The notes: generated by a model not told the origin, from the letters alone. A stretch of DNA of 64,000 bases from Hominisplanchenecus_A murintestinalis (GCF_943193015.1 NZ_CALPCM010000001.1:196613-260612); one strand, 5' to 3'. Shown: positions 43,371 through 52,867, counted from the first letter of the stretch. A program made the numbers and translations.

Positions 43371-44714
43371 CTATGCGAAATCTTTCATAAATTTAACAAG
43401 CTGTACTGCTTCGTTCGGTGCAATAATTACTTCCCAGTTCGGTAATTTTGCTTCGATTTCTCCCTTTAATACAGCTACTTTGCCAGGGATAACCAATTTC
43501 CTGCTCTTTACTTTCTCTTCAATCTTTGCTTCCTCAAAGAATTTAGCGATGGTTCCTGCAGAGAACTTGCCTGCTGCCCAGGAAGTCAGTACGGAAAGTC
43601 CGCCGGCATCGCTGATAATCAGGTTTACAGGTACGCCTGAACGCTCCAGCTCTCCGGAAACCAGGAAGTATGTAAGAGCGAAGTCCACCGTCGTCAGGCA
43701 TATAGAATTTTCATCTGCGCCATTCAGCGGATAAATGCCCGGCTCGACTTTCATTGGCTTCTGTGGATCTGTGAACAGGTTTTGGCGCAGACCGTACAGC
43801 GGAAGAGCTTCTGCATAAGAGATGTTTTCTGCTATTACGATAGAACCATATTTCATGGTAAACAGTGAAAGCAGAGCAGCCTGCTTGTGTGAGTCACCCA
43901 TTGCAATTTTTGCTGTGTTGACGATTGATGGATAACCAAATGTCCTGTCTCCGTCTTTCAAAGCAGCCTTACGTACCTGAACTGCATTTGCAAACGTATC
44001 CTTTACATTTTCTCCGGTCACGTCGATTACCAGATTCTTGTTTCCAAGACCTTCCAGTTTTTCAACGGTATCATGGATTTCTGAAAGGTTTGCACCGCTT
44101 ACGCCGAGAACAACGCCCGCTTCTGTAGCAACGGCATTCATTGCTTCATAGTTGGAAGCATCTGCGCCGTTTAAGATTGGCTTGCTGTCTTTGCATACTG
44201 CAAGCGCAGCTTTTGCCAGTTCAACATCTGTACATCCGAGTACCAGGACACGTCCGGTAGCTGCGGCTTTTTTTACAATTTCAACATAATCGGAAACTGC
44301 TTCAGAAGAGTGATTTACATAAATCATCTCCACGAACATACGCTCACCGATTCGCTCATAATCAACCTTTGCAATATCAGCTAATCTCGCATCCACTGCG
44401 GCAGCATCCATGCAGTCGCATACGGCCGATGCATAGCGCGTCTTGCTGACAAAAGTTTTCTCATGACGGAACAATACTGTCTCGCCGCCGAGTGTCATCT
44501 CAGCATCCCCTGCACCAACTTTGATGGTTTTCATTGGAGGCTCTGTAGCTGCTGACAGTTTTGCAAGAGCTTCCGGTGCAAAATACGGACATGCGCTGAC
44601 ATCAATCGCACCCTGTGCCACTTTCATAGAAAATGCCATACAGGTAGGACATCCACACTCTTTACAGTTTTTCTTTGGTGACAATTTAAAAATATCAAGA
44701 CCTTTAAGTGCCAT
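43371..44714 (-). CDS. acsC: Corrinoid iron-sulfur protein large subunit (gamma)
   Basis: AcsC holds the corrinoid and a [4Fe-4S] cluster that keeps cobalt reducible; it carries the methyl group between AcsE and acetyl-CoA synthase. The 447-residue product has the N-terminal cluster motif NCKECGCPTCMAFSMKVAQG with a distal CPYFAPE, then a TIM barrel, then the B12-binding C-terminal domain (SDAGGLSVLTSWAAGKF). The pattern Cx2Cx4C-x16-C fits the family. It is 26 bp after acsD. Confidence 0.96.
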   Translation of the reverse strand: MALKGLDIFKLSPKKNCKECGCPTCMAFSMKVAQGAIDVSACPYFAPEALAKLSAATEPPMKTIKVGAGDAEMTLGGETVLFRHEKTFVSKTRYASAVCDCMDAAAVDARLADIAKVDYERIGERMFVEMIYVNHSSEAVSDYVEIVKKAAATGRVLVLGCTDVELAKAALAVCKDSKPILNGADASNYEAMNAVATEAGVVLGVSGANLSEIHDTVEKLEGLGNKNLVIDVTGENVKDTFANAVQVRKAALKDGDRTFGYPSIVNTAKIAMGDSHKQAALLSLFTMKYGSIVIAENISYAEALPLYGLRQNLFTDPQKPMKVEPGIYPLNGADENSICLTTVDFALTYFLVSGELERSGVPVNLIISDAGGLSVLTSWAAGKFSAGTIAKFFEEAKIEEKVKSRKLVIPGKVAVLKGEIEAKLPNWEVIIAPNEAVQLVKFMKDFA

Positions 44715-44740
44715 AATTTATAATCCTCCTTCGATAGCAG

Positions 44741-45682
44741 TTATACTAATTCTTTAACCAGGTTTGTGATGGTTGCAATTGACGTCGGGTGTTTCAGGAT
44801 AACTGCGTTGGATCCGGATGCGATAACTGCCATAGCAGTTTCAACTTCCATATCAATTCCACGCGCTTCCTGGTCTCCCCACTCAGGAACATCTGCTTCA
44901 GAAGCCATAGCTTCTTTCACGCTCCAGGTCTCGGATGCTACAGGAGTTACAATTGGCATCTGCAGGTTTGCATCATTCTGTGACAATGCCGCTGCTTTAA
45001 TACGATCCATAGTAGAAACCACATACTCGAATCCATATCCGGCTGCTGCAGTACCTACGTTCATAACAATACTCTTGCTGTTTACGCCAAGCTGTCCGAT
45101 AAGCACATTCAGCTGCTTTGCAAGGTTGATATCAACGGCTGACTCCGCACCTACAATCTGCTTGTAAGCAAGTCCGGCTGCCGCGCCTACTGTCTTGTAG
45201 TTCTCTTCCTTTGCCGCCAGAAGCATTGCATTTCTGCCATCCAGCGCCTCTGCTGCTTTAGAAAGAAGCTCTGCGTCTTTTTCAGCATTCTTGCATCCTG
45301 CCGCTACGATTGGGAGATCTACTGCTGCAGCCACCTCTTTTAGTGCGCCGATTAATTCTTCTGTGGATTTGTTTGCTCCGTTTGGATCTCCGCCTTCCAT
45401 ACGGAAACATAAAAAGTCAACCCCCTCAAAGGAAGCGGCTTTCTTTGCGATGTCTGCGATACTTTCGCAGCCTTCATAATATTTTTTCACGCAGTCCGGT
45501 TCATTGTCCATACCAAAATCCGTGATTTCGATACCGACCTTCGGTGCATTCTCGATTGGTGCGTCAAAAGAATATAAGGGTAATACATTCTCACCGCCAA
45601 TTTTGACTGCTTTGTCTCCGCTGCCAATTTCAACAGTATTGATGCTGGCGTTGAACTTTCCTGATTTAGCTGTAAATGGCAT
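44741..45682 (-). CDS. acsD: Corrinoid iron-sulfur protein small subunit (delta)
   Basis: AcsD is the TIM-barrel partner of AcsC in the CFeSP. The 313-residue product is of usual length, with motifs CFRMEGGDPNGANKSTEEL, KSIVMNVGTAAAGYGFEYV and SEADVPEWGDQEARGIDMEVETA. AGGAGG lies before the ATG. It is the first gene downstream of an internal promoter in the operon. Confidence 0.95.
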   Translation of the reverse strand: MPFTAKSGKFNASINTVEIGSGDKAVKIGGENVLPLYSFDAPIENAPKVGIEITDFGMDNEPDCVKKYYEGCESIADIAKKAASFEGVDFLCFRMEGGDPNGANKSTEELIGALKEVAAAVDLPIVAAGCKNAEKDAELLSKAAEALDGRNAMLLAAKEENYKTVGAAAGLAYKQIVGAESAVDINLAKQLNVLIGQLGVNSKSIVMNVGTAAAGYGFEYVVSTMDRIKAAALSQNDANLQMPIVTPVASETWSVKEAMASEADVPEWGDQEARGIDMEVETAMAVIASGSNAVILKHPTSIATITNLVKELV

Positions 45683-45721
45683 TTTAAATTATCCTCCTTC
45701 ATGTTCTAAGCTGTTACCATG

Positions 45722-45750
45722 ATTTTACAACAGTCTTAGTCAAAAATCAA
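45722..45750 (-). promoter_or_regulatory. Internal promoter before acsD
   Basis: TTGATT (complement of 45745-45750) and TAAAAT (complement of 45722-45727) are spaced by 17 bp on the minus strand. It follows a GAAAAAGCC/GGCTTTTTC terminator-like hairpin (45752-45779), so the acsDCE-acsV half can be expressed on its own. Confidence 0.65.
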
Positions 45751-45751
45751 T

Positions 45752-45779
45752 GAAAAAGCCTTGGGTATGGGGCTTTTTC
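45752..45779 (-). terminator. Terminator-like hairpin inside the acs operon
   Basis: A 9-bp stem (GAAAAAGCC/GGCTTTTTC) with a 10-nt loop is followed on the minus strand by ATTGATTTTT. It would attenuate readthrough from acsB to acsD. Confidence 0.65.
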
Positions 45780-45835
45780 AGATGTGTATTAAAAAAAGTA
45801 CATAGAAAAATTTATTGTAGCTCCTCAAAAGGTAG

Positions 45836-45905
45836 ACTCAAGACCTCCCTCTTTTGCGTCTGCTCTGCATCCGCGGCAGCTTACGCTGCCTGGGAGGTCT
45901 TGAGT
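45836..45905. repeat. Long inverted repeat between acsB and acsD
   Basis: ACTCAAGACCTCCC (45836-45849) and its exact complement (45892-45905) enclose 42 bp that include a smaller GCAGC/GCTGC hairpin. No flanking duplication is visible. It might be a mobile palindromic unit or an RNA stabiliser. Confidence 0.6.
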
Positions 45906-45906
45906 T

Positions 45907-45965
45907 AAAACCTCGGTGAAATCAAATGCCGCCTGCGGCGTCGCCTGATTTCTTTTCTCGGTTTT
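45907..45965. repeat. Interrupted palindrome after acsB stop codon
   Basis: AAAACC ... GAAATCA ... GCCGCC / GGCG ... TGATTTC ... GGTTTT form a symmetric three-part hairpin directly after (and slightly overlapping) the acsB stop codon. The mirrored arms and GC-rich tip resemble REP-type palindromes. No second copy was seen in this window. Confidence 0.55.
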
Positions 45966-48087
45966 ACATCATTGGTTCCATACTTAAAGCCGGATGTCCT
46001 TTTTCCTCTAAGAATGCCAGCAATGTTTCGGGATCTTCCGCTACCGTCTCATCGCCAATCATATCTACAAAGTTTTCAATACCGTACATTTCTTTTGCCG
46101 TCTCATTCAATCTCTCAGCTACCTGATCTTTCAAATCTTTCGGCATCCATACGATTCTGGCAACACCGCCTTCTGCCTTCATGAACTTCTTGGAAGCAAT
46201 GAAGTGCTTTCCGTGTCCCATGAATCCCGGCGTCTGAACGCCGCCGCCTGTCATAGAAGCCAGTTCAGGGAACGTCATACCAATTGGTGTCATGCCTGCG
46301 TACTCACGGTTAGCGATGCATACGCCATTTGAAAGCGGCTCAATACCGCAGATACACTCAAAGCATCCACAGGAAGTCATCGGTTTCTCAATAATGGAAT
46401 ACAGAGATACATCTTCCAGAGCTCCCTGGGAGAATTTGCGTACAGCCTCATTAACGTCTTCGTATTCGCCGATTCTCTCGTCAATAATACGCTCTTTTGT
46501 GATTACCTGGCACGGTCCTTCCGGATCAAGCTGATGGGTTGCTTTTGCATCCAGCCATGAAACAGCGCCGCAGAGTCCAAGTCTTTCCGGTGTAACCACA
46601 CATACGTGGCTCGGTGAGAATGCCTGGCACATGATACAGCTGTAGTATACTTCTACGCCTTCATCTGTCAGAGTCATAAGTCTCTCGTCACGTTTGTCAA
46701 ACATTGGTGTTGCCACTTCATGACGAATCTTTGTACACTCAGCCGGGTCTGTATAAATTTTAACCTGGCACTTATCTACTACGGCTGCGAATTCGCTCTT
46801 AACTTTTGCATAGAGCACTTCGCCGATGTGTTTTGCACGGAATCCTGCCGCAAATGCATCTTTACTGATACGGATACGGATCATATCACGCTGTCCGGTA
46901 TGCATCACACCCTCGATGCAGTTCAGATAGGAATGGAATTTACGCTCAAATACCGGCTCGAAGTCTGCCTGCATGTTCTTTCCTGCTACTTCTACCACGT
47001 ATGCGATGCTGTTCTTGCTTCCTACTTCCATCTCGTCGATGTCTGGTCCGATAACTTCAATCTTGTGATCCTCAATCTCACTGGCTTCTTTTGCATGTAC
47101 CAGCTCACAGCAGTCTACCCTGGAGCCGTCAAACTCTACCTGCATGTCGCCGCGGCGGATGATTTCTCCTTCGAATGCGGAAGCGAATGCCACAGGGATA
47201 TCAATATTCGTAATCTTGATTTTAATATCTCTTGCTTCAAGAGAAGTTGCATTAAATTTGGAAACGTCTTTCTGTACAATCAGGCTCTTCGGCACACGGA
47301 AAGTCTCTTCATTTGTGATAACCGGGAATCCAAGCGCGATAGCGCCCGCGCCACATGCAACGATAACCGGATCAAGCGGTGCAAATGCATTAACAAATGC
47401 CGGAACACGCTCGAAAGTATATTTCATTAAACCGGCTGCATCGCCCGGCTGGATGTTGCCGAAAATCAGAGCTGCCCTGACTGCAACAGATACTACATGG
47501 ATTACGCTTGTAACATCTTTTCCAAGAGGGATAACGCGTACGTTTGCGCCTGTCTTGTAGCCCATCTCTTCACACTGGTCAATAATACCGCCAACCAATG
47601 TTACCAGGATACCCTGTGCCTGATAGCTTTTTACCAGTTCTACGCCTTCCTGTGCGGTAGGGGCAGAGCCGAGGATAACTGCCACGCCTGGGATATCTCC
47701 TGTTACAAGGGGTACGCCCAGCTCACGGATAACTGCATCTGCCAAATGCCCGTAGCACGGCTCCTCATAAGGTACTGCACCGTCCATATACTTCAGCACT
47801 TCGATGAACTCCGCACACAAAGCAGTAGCCACGCCTGACATAAACGCGTCATTCAGGCGCTTTTCTCTTGTCATCAGGCTCTTCACTACGCCGAGGGCGT
47901 CTTTCAGCTCGCCAAGCGTTGCAACCTTTGTGCCTGTTACGCCATAGTAGCAGGGCAGGCTGTATGCGGTATTTGGGAAAGCAATCGCTTTGTCTGCGCC
48001 ATGTTTTTCAATCGCGCCATTGATTGCGCCCTCTGTCAAACCGTATACGGTATCATTTCCACTAAATACAACATCAAATAATGTCAC
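45964..48087 (-). CDS. acsB: Acetyl-CoA synthase, CODH/ACS complex beta subunit
   Basis: AcsB joins the methyl group from CFeSP, CO from CODH and CoA to make acetyl-CoA at its nickel-iron A-cluster. The 707-residue product has the A-cluster cysteines in YYSCIMCQAFSPSHVC and GLCGAVSW, then the CGC ligand pair in SCGCFEC, and the GMTFPELASMTGGGVQTPGF region. The length is close to the ~730 residues of acetogen enzymes. The N-terminal CO-tunnel domain is present. It is 16 bp after cooC. Confidence 0.97.
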   Translation of the reverse strand: MTLFDVVFSGNDTVYGLTEGAINGAIEKHGADKAIAFPNTAYSLPCYYGVTGTKVATLGELKDALGVVKSLMTREKRLNDAFMSGVATALCAEFIEVLKYMDGAVPYEEPCYGHLADAVIRELGVPLVTGDIPGVAVILGSAPTAQEGVELVKSYQAQGILVTLVGGIIDQCEEMGYKTGANVRVIPLGKDVTSVIHVVSVAVRAALIFGNIQPGDAAGLMKYTFERVPAFVNAFAPLDPVIVACGAGAIALGFPVITNEETFRVPKSLIVQKDVSKFNATSLEARDIKIKITNIDIPVAFASAFEGEIIRRGDMQVEFDGSRVDCCELVHAKEASEIEDHKIEVIGPDIDEMEVGSKNSIAYVVEVAGKNMQADFEPVFERKFHSYLNCIEGVMHTGQRDMIRIRISKDAFAAGFRAKHIGEVLYAKVKSEFAAVVDKCQVKIYTDPAECTKIRHEVATPMFDKRDERLMTLTDEGVEVYYSCIMCQAFSPSHVCVVTPERLGLCGAVSWLDAKATHQLDPEGPCQVITKERIIDERIGEYEDVNEAVRKFSQGALEDVSLYSIIEKPMTSCGCFECICGIEPLSNGVCIANREYAGMTPIGMTFPELASMTGGGVQTPGFMGHGKHFIASKKFMKAEGGVARIVWMPKDLKDQVAERLNETAKEMYGIENFVDMIGDETVAEDPETLLAFLEEKGHPALSMEPMM

Positions 48088-48103
48088 TGTTAAATACCTC
48101 CAA

Positions 48104-48874
48104 TCAGCTATTTGATTTATCGATTTTTTCTTTTATTTTTATAATTTCACTGACGGCTTTCTCGCTGAAGTCAAACGGTGATTTGCCCTGGCGGTCCGCG
48201 TCAATGACCTCTTCATTATAATGAATGAATCCCAGTAAATCCTCTGCCGGAATCCTGGAGCTGATGAACTCTTCATCCGCCTCATTCCGTACTTTATTCG
48301 CTACGACACGCACTTGCTTTACGCCCAGCCCTTCTGCCAGCCGCTTCACGTTCTTGTATGTCTGGATGCTTCTGGCTCCCGGTTCTATGACTACCACAAA
48401 CTGATCCATTCCGTCCGTTGTGCCACGTCCCAGATGTTCCAGTCCGGCTTCCATATCGAGGATAACCACGTCGCTGCTCCGCAGCACCAGATGATTGATA
48501 ATGCGTTTCAGCATCACATGCTCCGGACATACACAGCCGCTTCCCGCCGTATCCACGGTTCCAAGCACCAATAGTTTTACACCGTTGTATGTCTTAGAAT
48601 AGGTATCCGGAATGTCGGATACTTTCGGGTTAATTTTGTAGAATTTGTTGTCGTCGTTCGCACCTGTACGTTCCTGCACCAGCTTGCGCATTTTCGTAAT
48701 CGGCACGATAGAATCCAGCAAATCTTCCGGGAATCCCAGTGCCAGTCCCAGATTTGCGTCCGGGTCTACGTCTGCAGCAAGCACATTCTTGCCTTCTTCT
48801 GCGTATAATCTTGCCAGTGTGGCGGCAAAAGTGGTTTTACCCACGCCGCCCTTTCCGGTTACTGCAATCTTCAT
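48104..48874 (-). CDS. cooC: CODH nickel-insertion ATPase, CooC/AcsF type (first copy)
   Basis: CooC-family ATPases assist nickel insertion into CODH or ACS. The 256-residue product starts MKIAVTGKGGVGKTTFAATLAR with a deviant Walker A (GKGGVGKTT) and keeps VDPDANLGLALGF, the CVCPEHVML Cys pair that binds metal at the dimer interface, and DMEAGLEHLGRGT. It lies between acsA and acsB. A second paralogue is upstream of acsA; which one serves CODH and which ACS is not clear. Confidence 0.93.
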   Translation of the reverse strand: MKIAVTGKGGVGKTTFAATLARLYAEEGKNVLAADVDPDANLGLALGFPEDLLDSIVPITKMRKLVQERTGANDDNKFYKINPKVSDIPDTYSKTYNGVKLLVLGTVDTAGSGCVCPEHVMLKRIINHLVLRSSDVVILDMEAGLEHLGRGTTDGMDQFVVVIEPGARSIQTYKNVKRLAEGLGVKQVRVVANKVRNEADEEFISSRIPAEDLLGFIHYNEEVIDADRQGKSPFDFSEKAVSEIIKIKEKIDKSNS

Positions 48875-48904
48875 AGTGATTCATCCTTTACCATGTTTTC
48901 TGTC

Positions 48905-50797
48905 TTAGATGCCGATAGCCTCTCTCTTCTCTTCGATTCTTGCAATCATGGCATCTCCTAATTTGTCGATATCCTTTTCTACGGTGTAAGCAGCCTCTAC
49001 CCAGTCCCTGATACCGCCTGTCAGCAGCTCGGCTACTTCTGTAGAGCCTGATACATACGGATCCACGCCGAGGAATGTATCAAGGCCGGTAGCCACTACG
49101 TAGTTACCGATAGATACCGCTTTCTCAGACATCCATTCAGGCGCGCATCCGACAACCGGCAGCTGGGAAATATTCAGTCCGGAATCCTTTGCCAGTTCTG
49201 CCACCAGCACCATCATACGGGAAATATCTACGCAGGATCCCATATGAAGAACAGGAGGAATGTCAGCCAGCTCACATACTCTCTTTAAGCCTGCGCCGCA
49301 GAGATCTTTCGCAGCTTTATCCATCAGCCCTGCCTTTGCAGCAGCCTGTGCGGAACATCCCGAAGCAACAATGATGATATCATTTGCAATCAACTTTTTC
49401 ATCAGTTCGATATGCGCATGGTCAGGCCTGATTTTCGGGTTATTACATCCAACCATAGCCACCGCTCCGCGGATAACGCCGGATGTGATACACTCGATCA
49501 ATGGTTTTGTCGTACCTGTCTCATCCACCTGTGAGTTGGTAACTCCATCCAGGGTTTTTACGATAGCTTCTACAGAATAGCCTACAGTCGCTTTCTGCTT
49601 TAGATCCGGAATATATACGAGATCAGGATTTCTGTTCTCAAAGTTATCGATTGCCATCTTTACGATAGCTTTTGCATTCTCGTCTGCCGTTTTCGCATTG
49701 AATCTGATGAACTCAGAATCCGGCATCTGCGCGATCGGTGATGTTGTGATGAATTTTGTGTGGAAACATTTACTCAAAGGCCCAAGCGCCGGGAAAATAC
49801 ACTGCACGTCAACAACAATCGCCTCACATGCGCCCGTCAGCACGACATTCTCCTGCTGCAGGAAGTTTCCTGCCATCGGAATACCGCGGCGCATAGCCAC
49901 TTCGTTTGAAGTACAGCATACACCGGAAACGGTAATTCCCTTTGCTCCCTTTGATTTTGCATATGCAATCATCTCAGGATCGTCTGCATATTCACAAATC
50001 ATCTCGGACAATGACGGGTCATGTCCGTGAACAACGATATTTACATTCTCTTTTTCCATAACGCCGAGGTTTGCTTCTGTTTCAATCGGCTTCGGCGTAC
50101 CGAACAGGACGTCAGAGAATTCTGTTCCTGCCATAGAACCGCCCCATCCATCAGAAAGACCTGAACGCAGGGACTGCCTGATTAATGCTTCCGGTTTGGA
50201 AGAACATCCCATATGGGTCATATGTAAGGAACAGGATACCTCACGGTCAATTGCACGCGGAGCGATTTCTTCTCTCTCCCAAATTTCCTGGGTATGCTGC
50301 GGCGCTCTCTTTAAGAAATTCTGGTGTCCGAATACTTTTCCGTATTCCTCCAGACCGCGTACAGCCATCTCATGAGCCAGGTCATAGATATCTTTTCCTT
50401 CTGTCTCCACGCCCCACTCTTTTGCAATGCGGATCAGCTTCTCAGGATCTTTTACTTTATATGGTCCTTCCGGCTTTGCATTGTACAGTGTATGACAGAT
50501 TTCACGTCCATGATCAGAATGTGTCGCAGAACCGCCGGCTGTGAATTTCAGGTAATTTCTGGCAACGATGCCATGTACGTCGCATCCGCAGATTCCTCTC
50601 GGAGCCTTCGGCGTGATACGGCACGGTCCCATAGAACAGATTCTACAGCAGACACCCTGCTCGCCGAATTTACAATGCGGAGTCTGATTGGCAACTCTGT
50701 ACTGCCATCCATCTGCCCCAACCTTCTTGCCAGTCTCCAGCAATCTCTCGGTAGCCGCTTCGAATTCTTCTACCGTTGTCAATTTAAAATTTCCCAT
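48905..50797 (-). CDS. acsA: Anaerobic carbon monoxide dehydrogenase catalytic subunit
   Basis: This Ni-Fe CODH reduces CO2 to CO for acetyl-CoA synthase. The ~630-residue product from the ATG at 50797 (MGNFKLTTVEEFEAATERLL) has the N-terminal cluster cysteines (HCKFGEQGVCCRICSMGPCRI, then GICGCDVHGI), and C-cluster regions THMGCSSKPEAL, TGACEAIVVDVQC, AMVGCNNPK, VASGCSAQAAAKAG and LHMGSCVDISRM. AAGGAGG lies just upstream of this start; the longer frame to 50851 is not needed. Length fits the CooS/AcsA family. It is flanked by two cooC genes. Confidence 0.97.
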   Translation of the reverse strand: MGNFKLTTVEEFEAATERLLETGKKVGADGWQYRVANQTPHCKFGEQGVCCRICSMGPCRITPKAPRGICGCDVHGIVARNYLKFTAGGSATHSDHGREICHTLYNAKPEGPYKVKDPEKLIRIAKEWGVETEGKDIYDLAHEMAVRGLEEYGKVFGHQNFLKRAPQHTQEIWEREEIAPRAIDREVSCSLHMTHMGCSSKPEALIRQSLRSGLSDGWGGSMAGTEFSDVLFGTPKPIETEANLGVMEKENVNIVVHGHDPSLSEMICEYADDPEMIAYAKSKGAKGITVSGVCCTSNEVAMRRGIPMAGNFLQQENVVLTGACEAIVVDVQCIFPALGPLSKCFHTKFITTSPIAQMPDSEFIRFNAKTADENAKAIVKMAIDNFENRNPDLVYIPDLKQKATVGYSVEAIVKTLDGVTNSQVDETGTTKPLIECITSGVIRGAVAMVGCNNPKIRPDHAHIELMKKLIANDIIIVASGCSAQAAAKAGLMDKAAKDLCGAGLKRVCELADIPPVLHMGSCVDISRMMVLVAELAKDSGLNISQLPVVGCAPEWMSEKAVSIGNYVVATGLDTFLGVDPYVSGSTEVAELLTGGIRDWVEAAYTVEKDIDKLGDAMIARIEEKREAIGI

Positions 50798-50902
50798 TAT
50801 AAACCTCCTTTTTATTTCGGGTGTATGATGACTTATCGCATCCACCCCCACGGGATATTTTTACTTCTTTTTAATCCCCCTGCCTGAAACAAGGGGATAG
50901 TA

Positions 50903-51673
50903 TCATACAAAAAGCCTGTCTAAAATCTCAAACAAAGCTTTCCTGACAGGGGATTCCTCCGGCAGCTCCACCGTAGGCTTTCCGTCGCAGTCATATTCAT
51001 AGACATCCGTATCCTGCGGCACAATGCCCAAGAGCTGCAGCCCCTGTTTTTCAATTTCTTCTCTGGTTCCTTCATTTAATTCACCGTTTGGAGCACGGTT
51101 TACAATCAGCCCGACAGAATCCGGCTTCATATCACATTCCTTTATCAGTTCTGCGATGCGTCCTACCGCCTGAACTCCTCTTCTGGAACAATCGCTGACC
51201 AGTATAAAAGTGTCCACTTTCGGCAGAATACCACGGCTGATATGCTCCATTCCCGCCTCATTATCTACCACAATATACGGATAATGAGGCGCCAGTTTCT
51301 GCAGCTGGCTCTGTAAAAGCCCGTTCACAAAACAATAACAACCTTTCCCCTGTGAGCGTCCCATTACAAGTAAATCGTAATCGTCCTGTTCAGAAAGACA
51401 GCGTCCGAACATGAATTCCATATAATCTGCTTTTGTCATACCCTTGGGAATCGGATTTTCCTTGCTCATCTCTGCCCGGGTCACTTCCTCGCGGATTTCA
51501 CCAAGAGTCATCTCCACGTCCACGCCGAGGACTTCGTTCAGATTCGCATTCGCATCTGCATCCACGGCCAGAATCGGTGTTTTCCCTTTCCTGCTTAAAT
51601 AGTCAATCATCAGACCGCACAGCGTTGTCTTTCCGACCCCGCCTTTTCCCGCTACCGCTATAGTAAATGACAT
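50903..51673 (-). CDS. cooC: CODH maturation ATPase, CooC type (second copy)
   Basis: This 256-residue P-loop ATPase starts MSFTIAVAGKGGVGKTTLCGLM and has VDADANANLNEVLG, GKGCYCFVNGLLQ (CxC metal site) and DNEAGMEHISRGI. It matches the CooC family but differs clearly from the copy at 48104 (CxC here against CxC-PEH there). It is the gene before acsA and may serve that enzyme, with the other copy serving AcsB, or the reverse; the assignment is inference. It is 34 bp after metF. Confidence 0.93.
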   Translation of the reverse strand: MSFTIAVAGKGGVGKTTLCGLMIDYLSRKGKTPILAVDADANANLNEVLGVDVEMTLGEIREEVTRAEMSKENPIPKGMTKADYMEFMFGRCLSEQDDYDLLVMGRSQGKGCYCFVNGLLQSQLQKLAPHYPYIVVDNEAGMEHISRGILPKVDTFILVSDCSRRGVQAVGRIAELIKECDMKPDSVGLIVNRAPNGELNEGTREEIEKQGLQLLGIVPQDTDVYEYDCDGKPTVELPEESPVRKALFEILDRLFV

Positions 51674-51707
51674 AAAATCATGCTCCTTCTAAAGAAATAT
51701 CAGTAAA

Positions 51708-52628
51708 TTAAACCATTGTCTTGATACCGGACTCATTGATGATGTCAGTAACGTCTTTCCACTTATTCAGTGCATACAGATGGATACCATTAATTCCGAG
51801 TGCACGGTACTCATCAATCTGCTTAATTGTGTATTCAATACCAGCCTTCTTGAAGTCAGCTTTCTTCTGGTCAACCGCCGCGTCAAACGGCTCTTTATCA
51901 AATGGATTCGGGAAAATCCAGTATTTTGAAATCAGCTCGCACAGTGCACGCGGCATTACACATGCATTACGTGAAAGCGCCATGTTAATCGTAGCTGCCT
52001 GGTCAAGAATCGGCATGATACCTACGTCAACCGGCATCGTAATACCCGCTCTGTCCAGCTTATCCTGCCAGCGCTTGAACTGCTCCATATCCCAGCAGAG
52101 CTGTGTCATGATGTAGTCCGCGCCGTTATCCTGTTTCTGTTTCAAAACTGCCACATCAGCATCCAGGCTGCGGCATGAGATATGTCCCTCAGGGGAACCT
52201 GCCACTGCAATTTCAAATTTATCGCCAAACTCTTTTCGCACAAAAGCTACCAGATCTGTCGCATATTTGAAATCCCCGCCGGTTCCTGTCCATCCGAACG
52301 GAAGGTCGCCGCGAAGCGCCAGCATATGGTCTACGCCGTTTTTCAGATAATTTTCAAGCTGCTCTTTGATTCCCTCACGAGTGTTTCCGATGCATGTGAA
52401 ATGTGTTACCGGAGTGGTTCCTGCCTCTTTAATCATCTGACACACATCCAGATTCTTTCCTACGTTTGTGCCGCCGGCGCCGTATGTACAGGAAATATAC
52501 TCTGGCTCAAACTCGCACAGCTTCCCGATTGTTCCAGGGAGATTTTCCATTCCCTTGTCTGTTTTTGGTGGAAAAAGCTCGAAAGAAAGCAACTGTCTTT
52601 CTTTCATCATTTCCGATAATCTTTTCAT
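51708..52628 (-). CDS. metF: Methylene-THF reductase
   Basis: MetF reduces methylene-THF to methyl-THF, the substrate of AcsE. The 306-residue product starts MKRLSEMMKERQLLSFELFPPKTDKG, with the FELFPPK signature, then the FAD-barrel motifs SCTYGAGGTN, LALRGDLP and CWDMEQFKRW and a C-terminal INGIHLYALNKW. No metV gene (the zinc-cluster partner seen in some acetogens) is adjacent, so the electron donor is uncertain. It sits between cooT and the second cooC. Confidence 0.95.
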   Translation of the reverse strand: MKRLSEMMKERQLLSFELFPPKTDKGMENLPGTIGKLCEFEPEYISCTYGAGGTNVGKNLDVCQMIKEAGTTPVTHFTCIGNTREGIKEQLENYLKNGVDHMLALRGDLPFGWTGTGGDFKYATDLVAFVRKEFGDKFEIAVAGSPEGHISCRSLDADVAVLKQKQDNGADYIMTQLCWDMEQFKRWQDKLDRAGITMPVDVGIMPILDQAATINMALSRNACVMPRALCELISKYWIFPNPFDKEPFDAAVDQKKADFKKAGIEYTIKQIDEYRALGINGIHLYALNKWKDVTDIINESGIKTMV

Positions 52629-52663
52629 TGCTAAACTACCTCCATGTTTTTTATTTTAACTGC

Positions 52664-52855
52664 TTACTCTTCGCAGTTAATTACAACACATCCCCCGGTC
52701 AGGTCTACAGACCGGATGCTTCCCCGGATGGTCTTCTGCTCACCCATTACATCAATCAGGGTGATATTTTCACCATCCACCTCTAATTTGCTGACATACT
52801 GTAAAATCACACTGTCAGGCTCCTGGGCTTTATTGTAAACTGTAGCTAAACACAT
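52664..52855 (-). CDS. cooT: CooT-family nickel-binding protein
   Basis: CooT is a small nickel-binding protein involved in CODH maturation. The 63-residue product starts MCLATVYNK; the Cys at position 2 is the conserved nickel ligand of the family, which forms a homodimer with a metal site. The rest is a single small beta barrel. It is in the first three genes of the operon, next to a His-rich gene. The ATG is well placed after AGGAGG. Confidence 0.9.
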   Translation of the reverse strand: MCLATVYNKAQEPDSVILQYVSKLEVDGENITLIDVMGEQKTIRGSIRSVDLTGGCVVINCEE

Positions 52856-52867
52856 CTGTCATTCCTC

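Noticed and set aside
46720..47430. 236-codon plus-strand frame opposite acsB
   Set aside because: Antisense to a conserved part of acetyl-CoA synthase; no start signal or homology.
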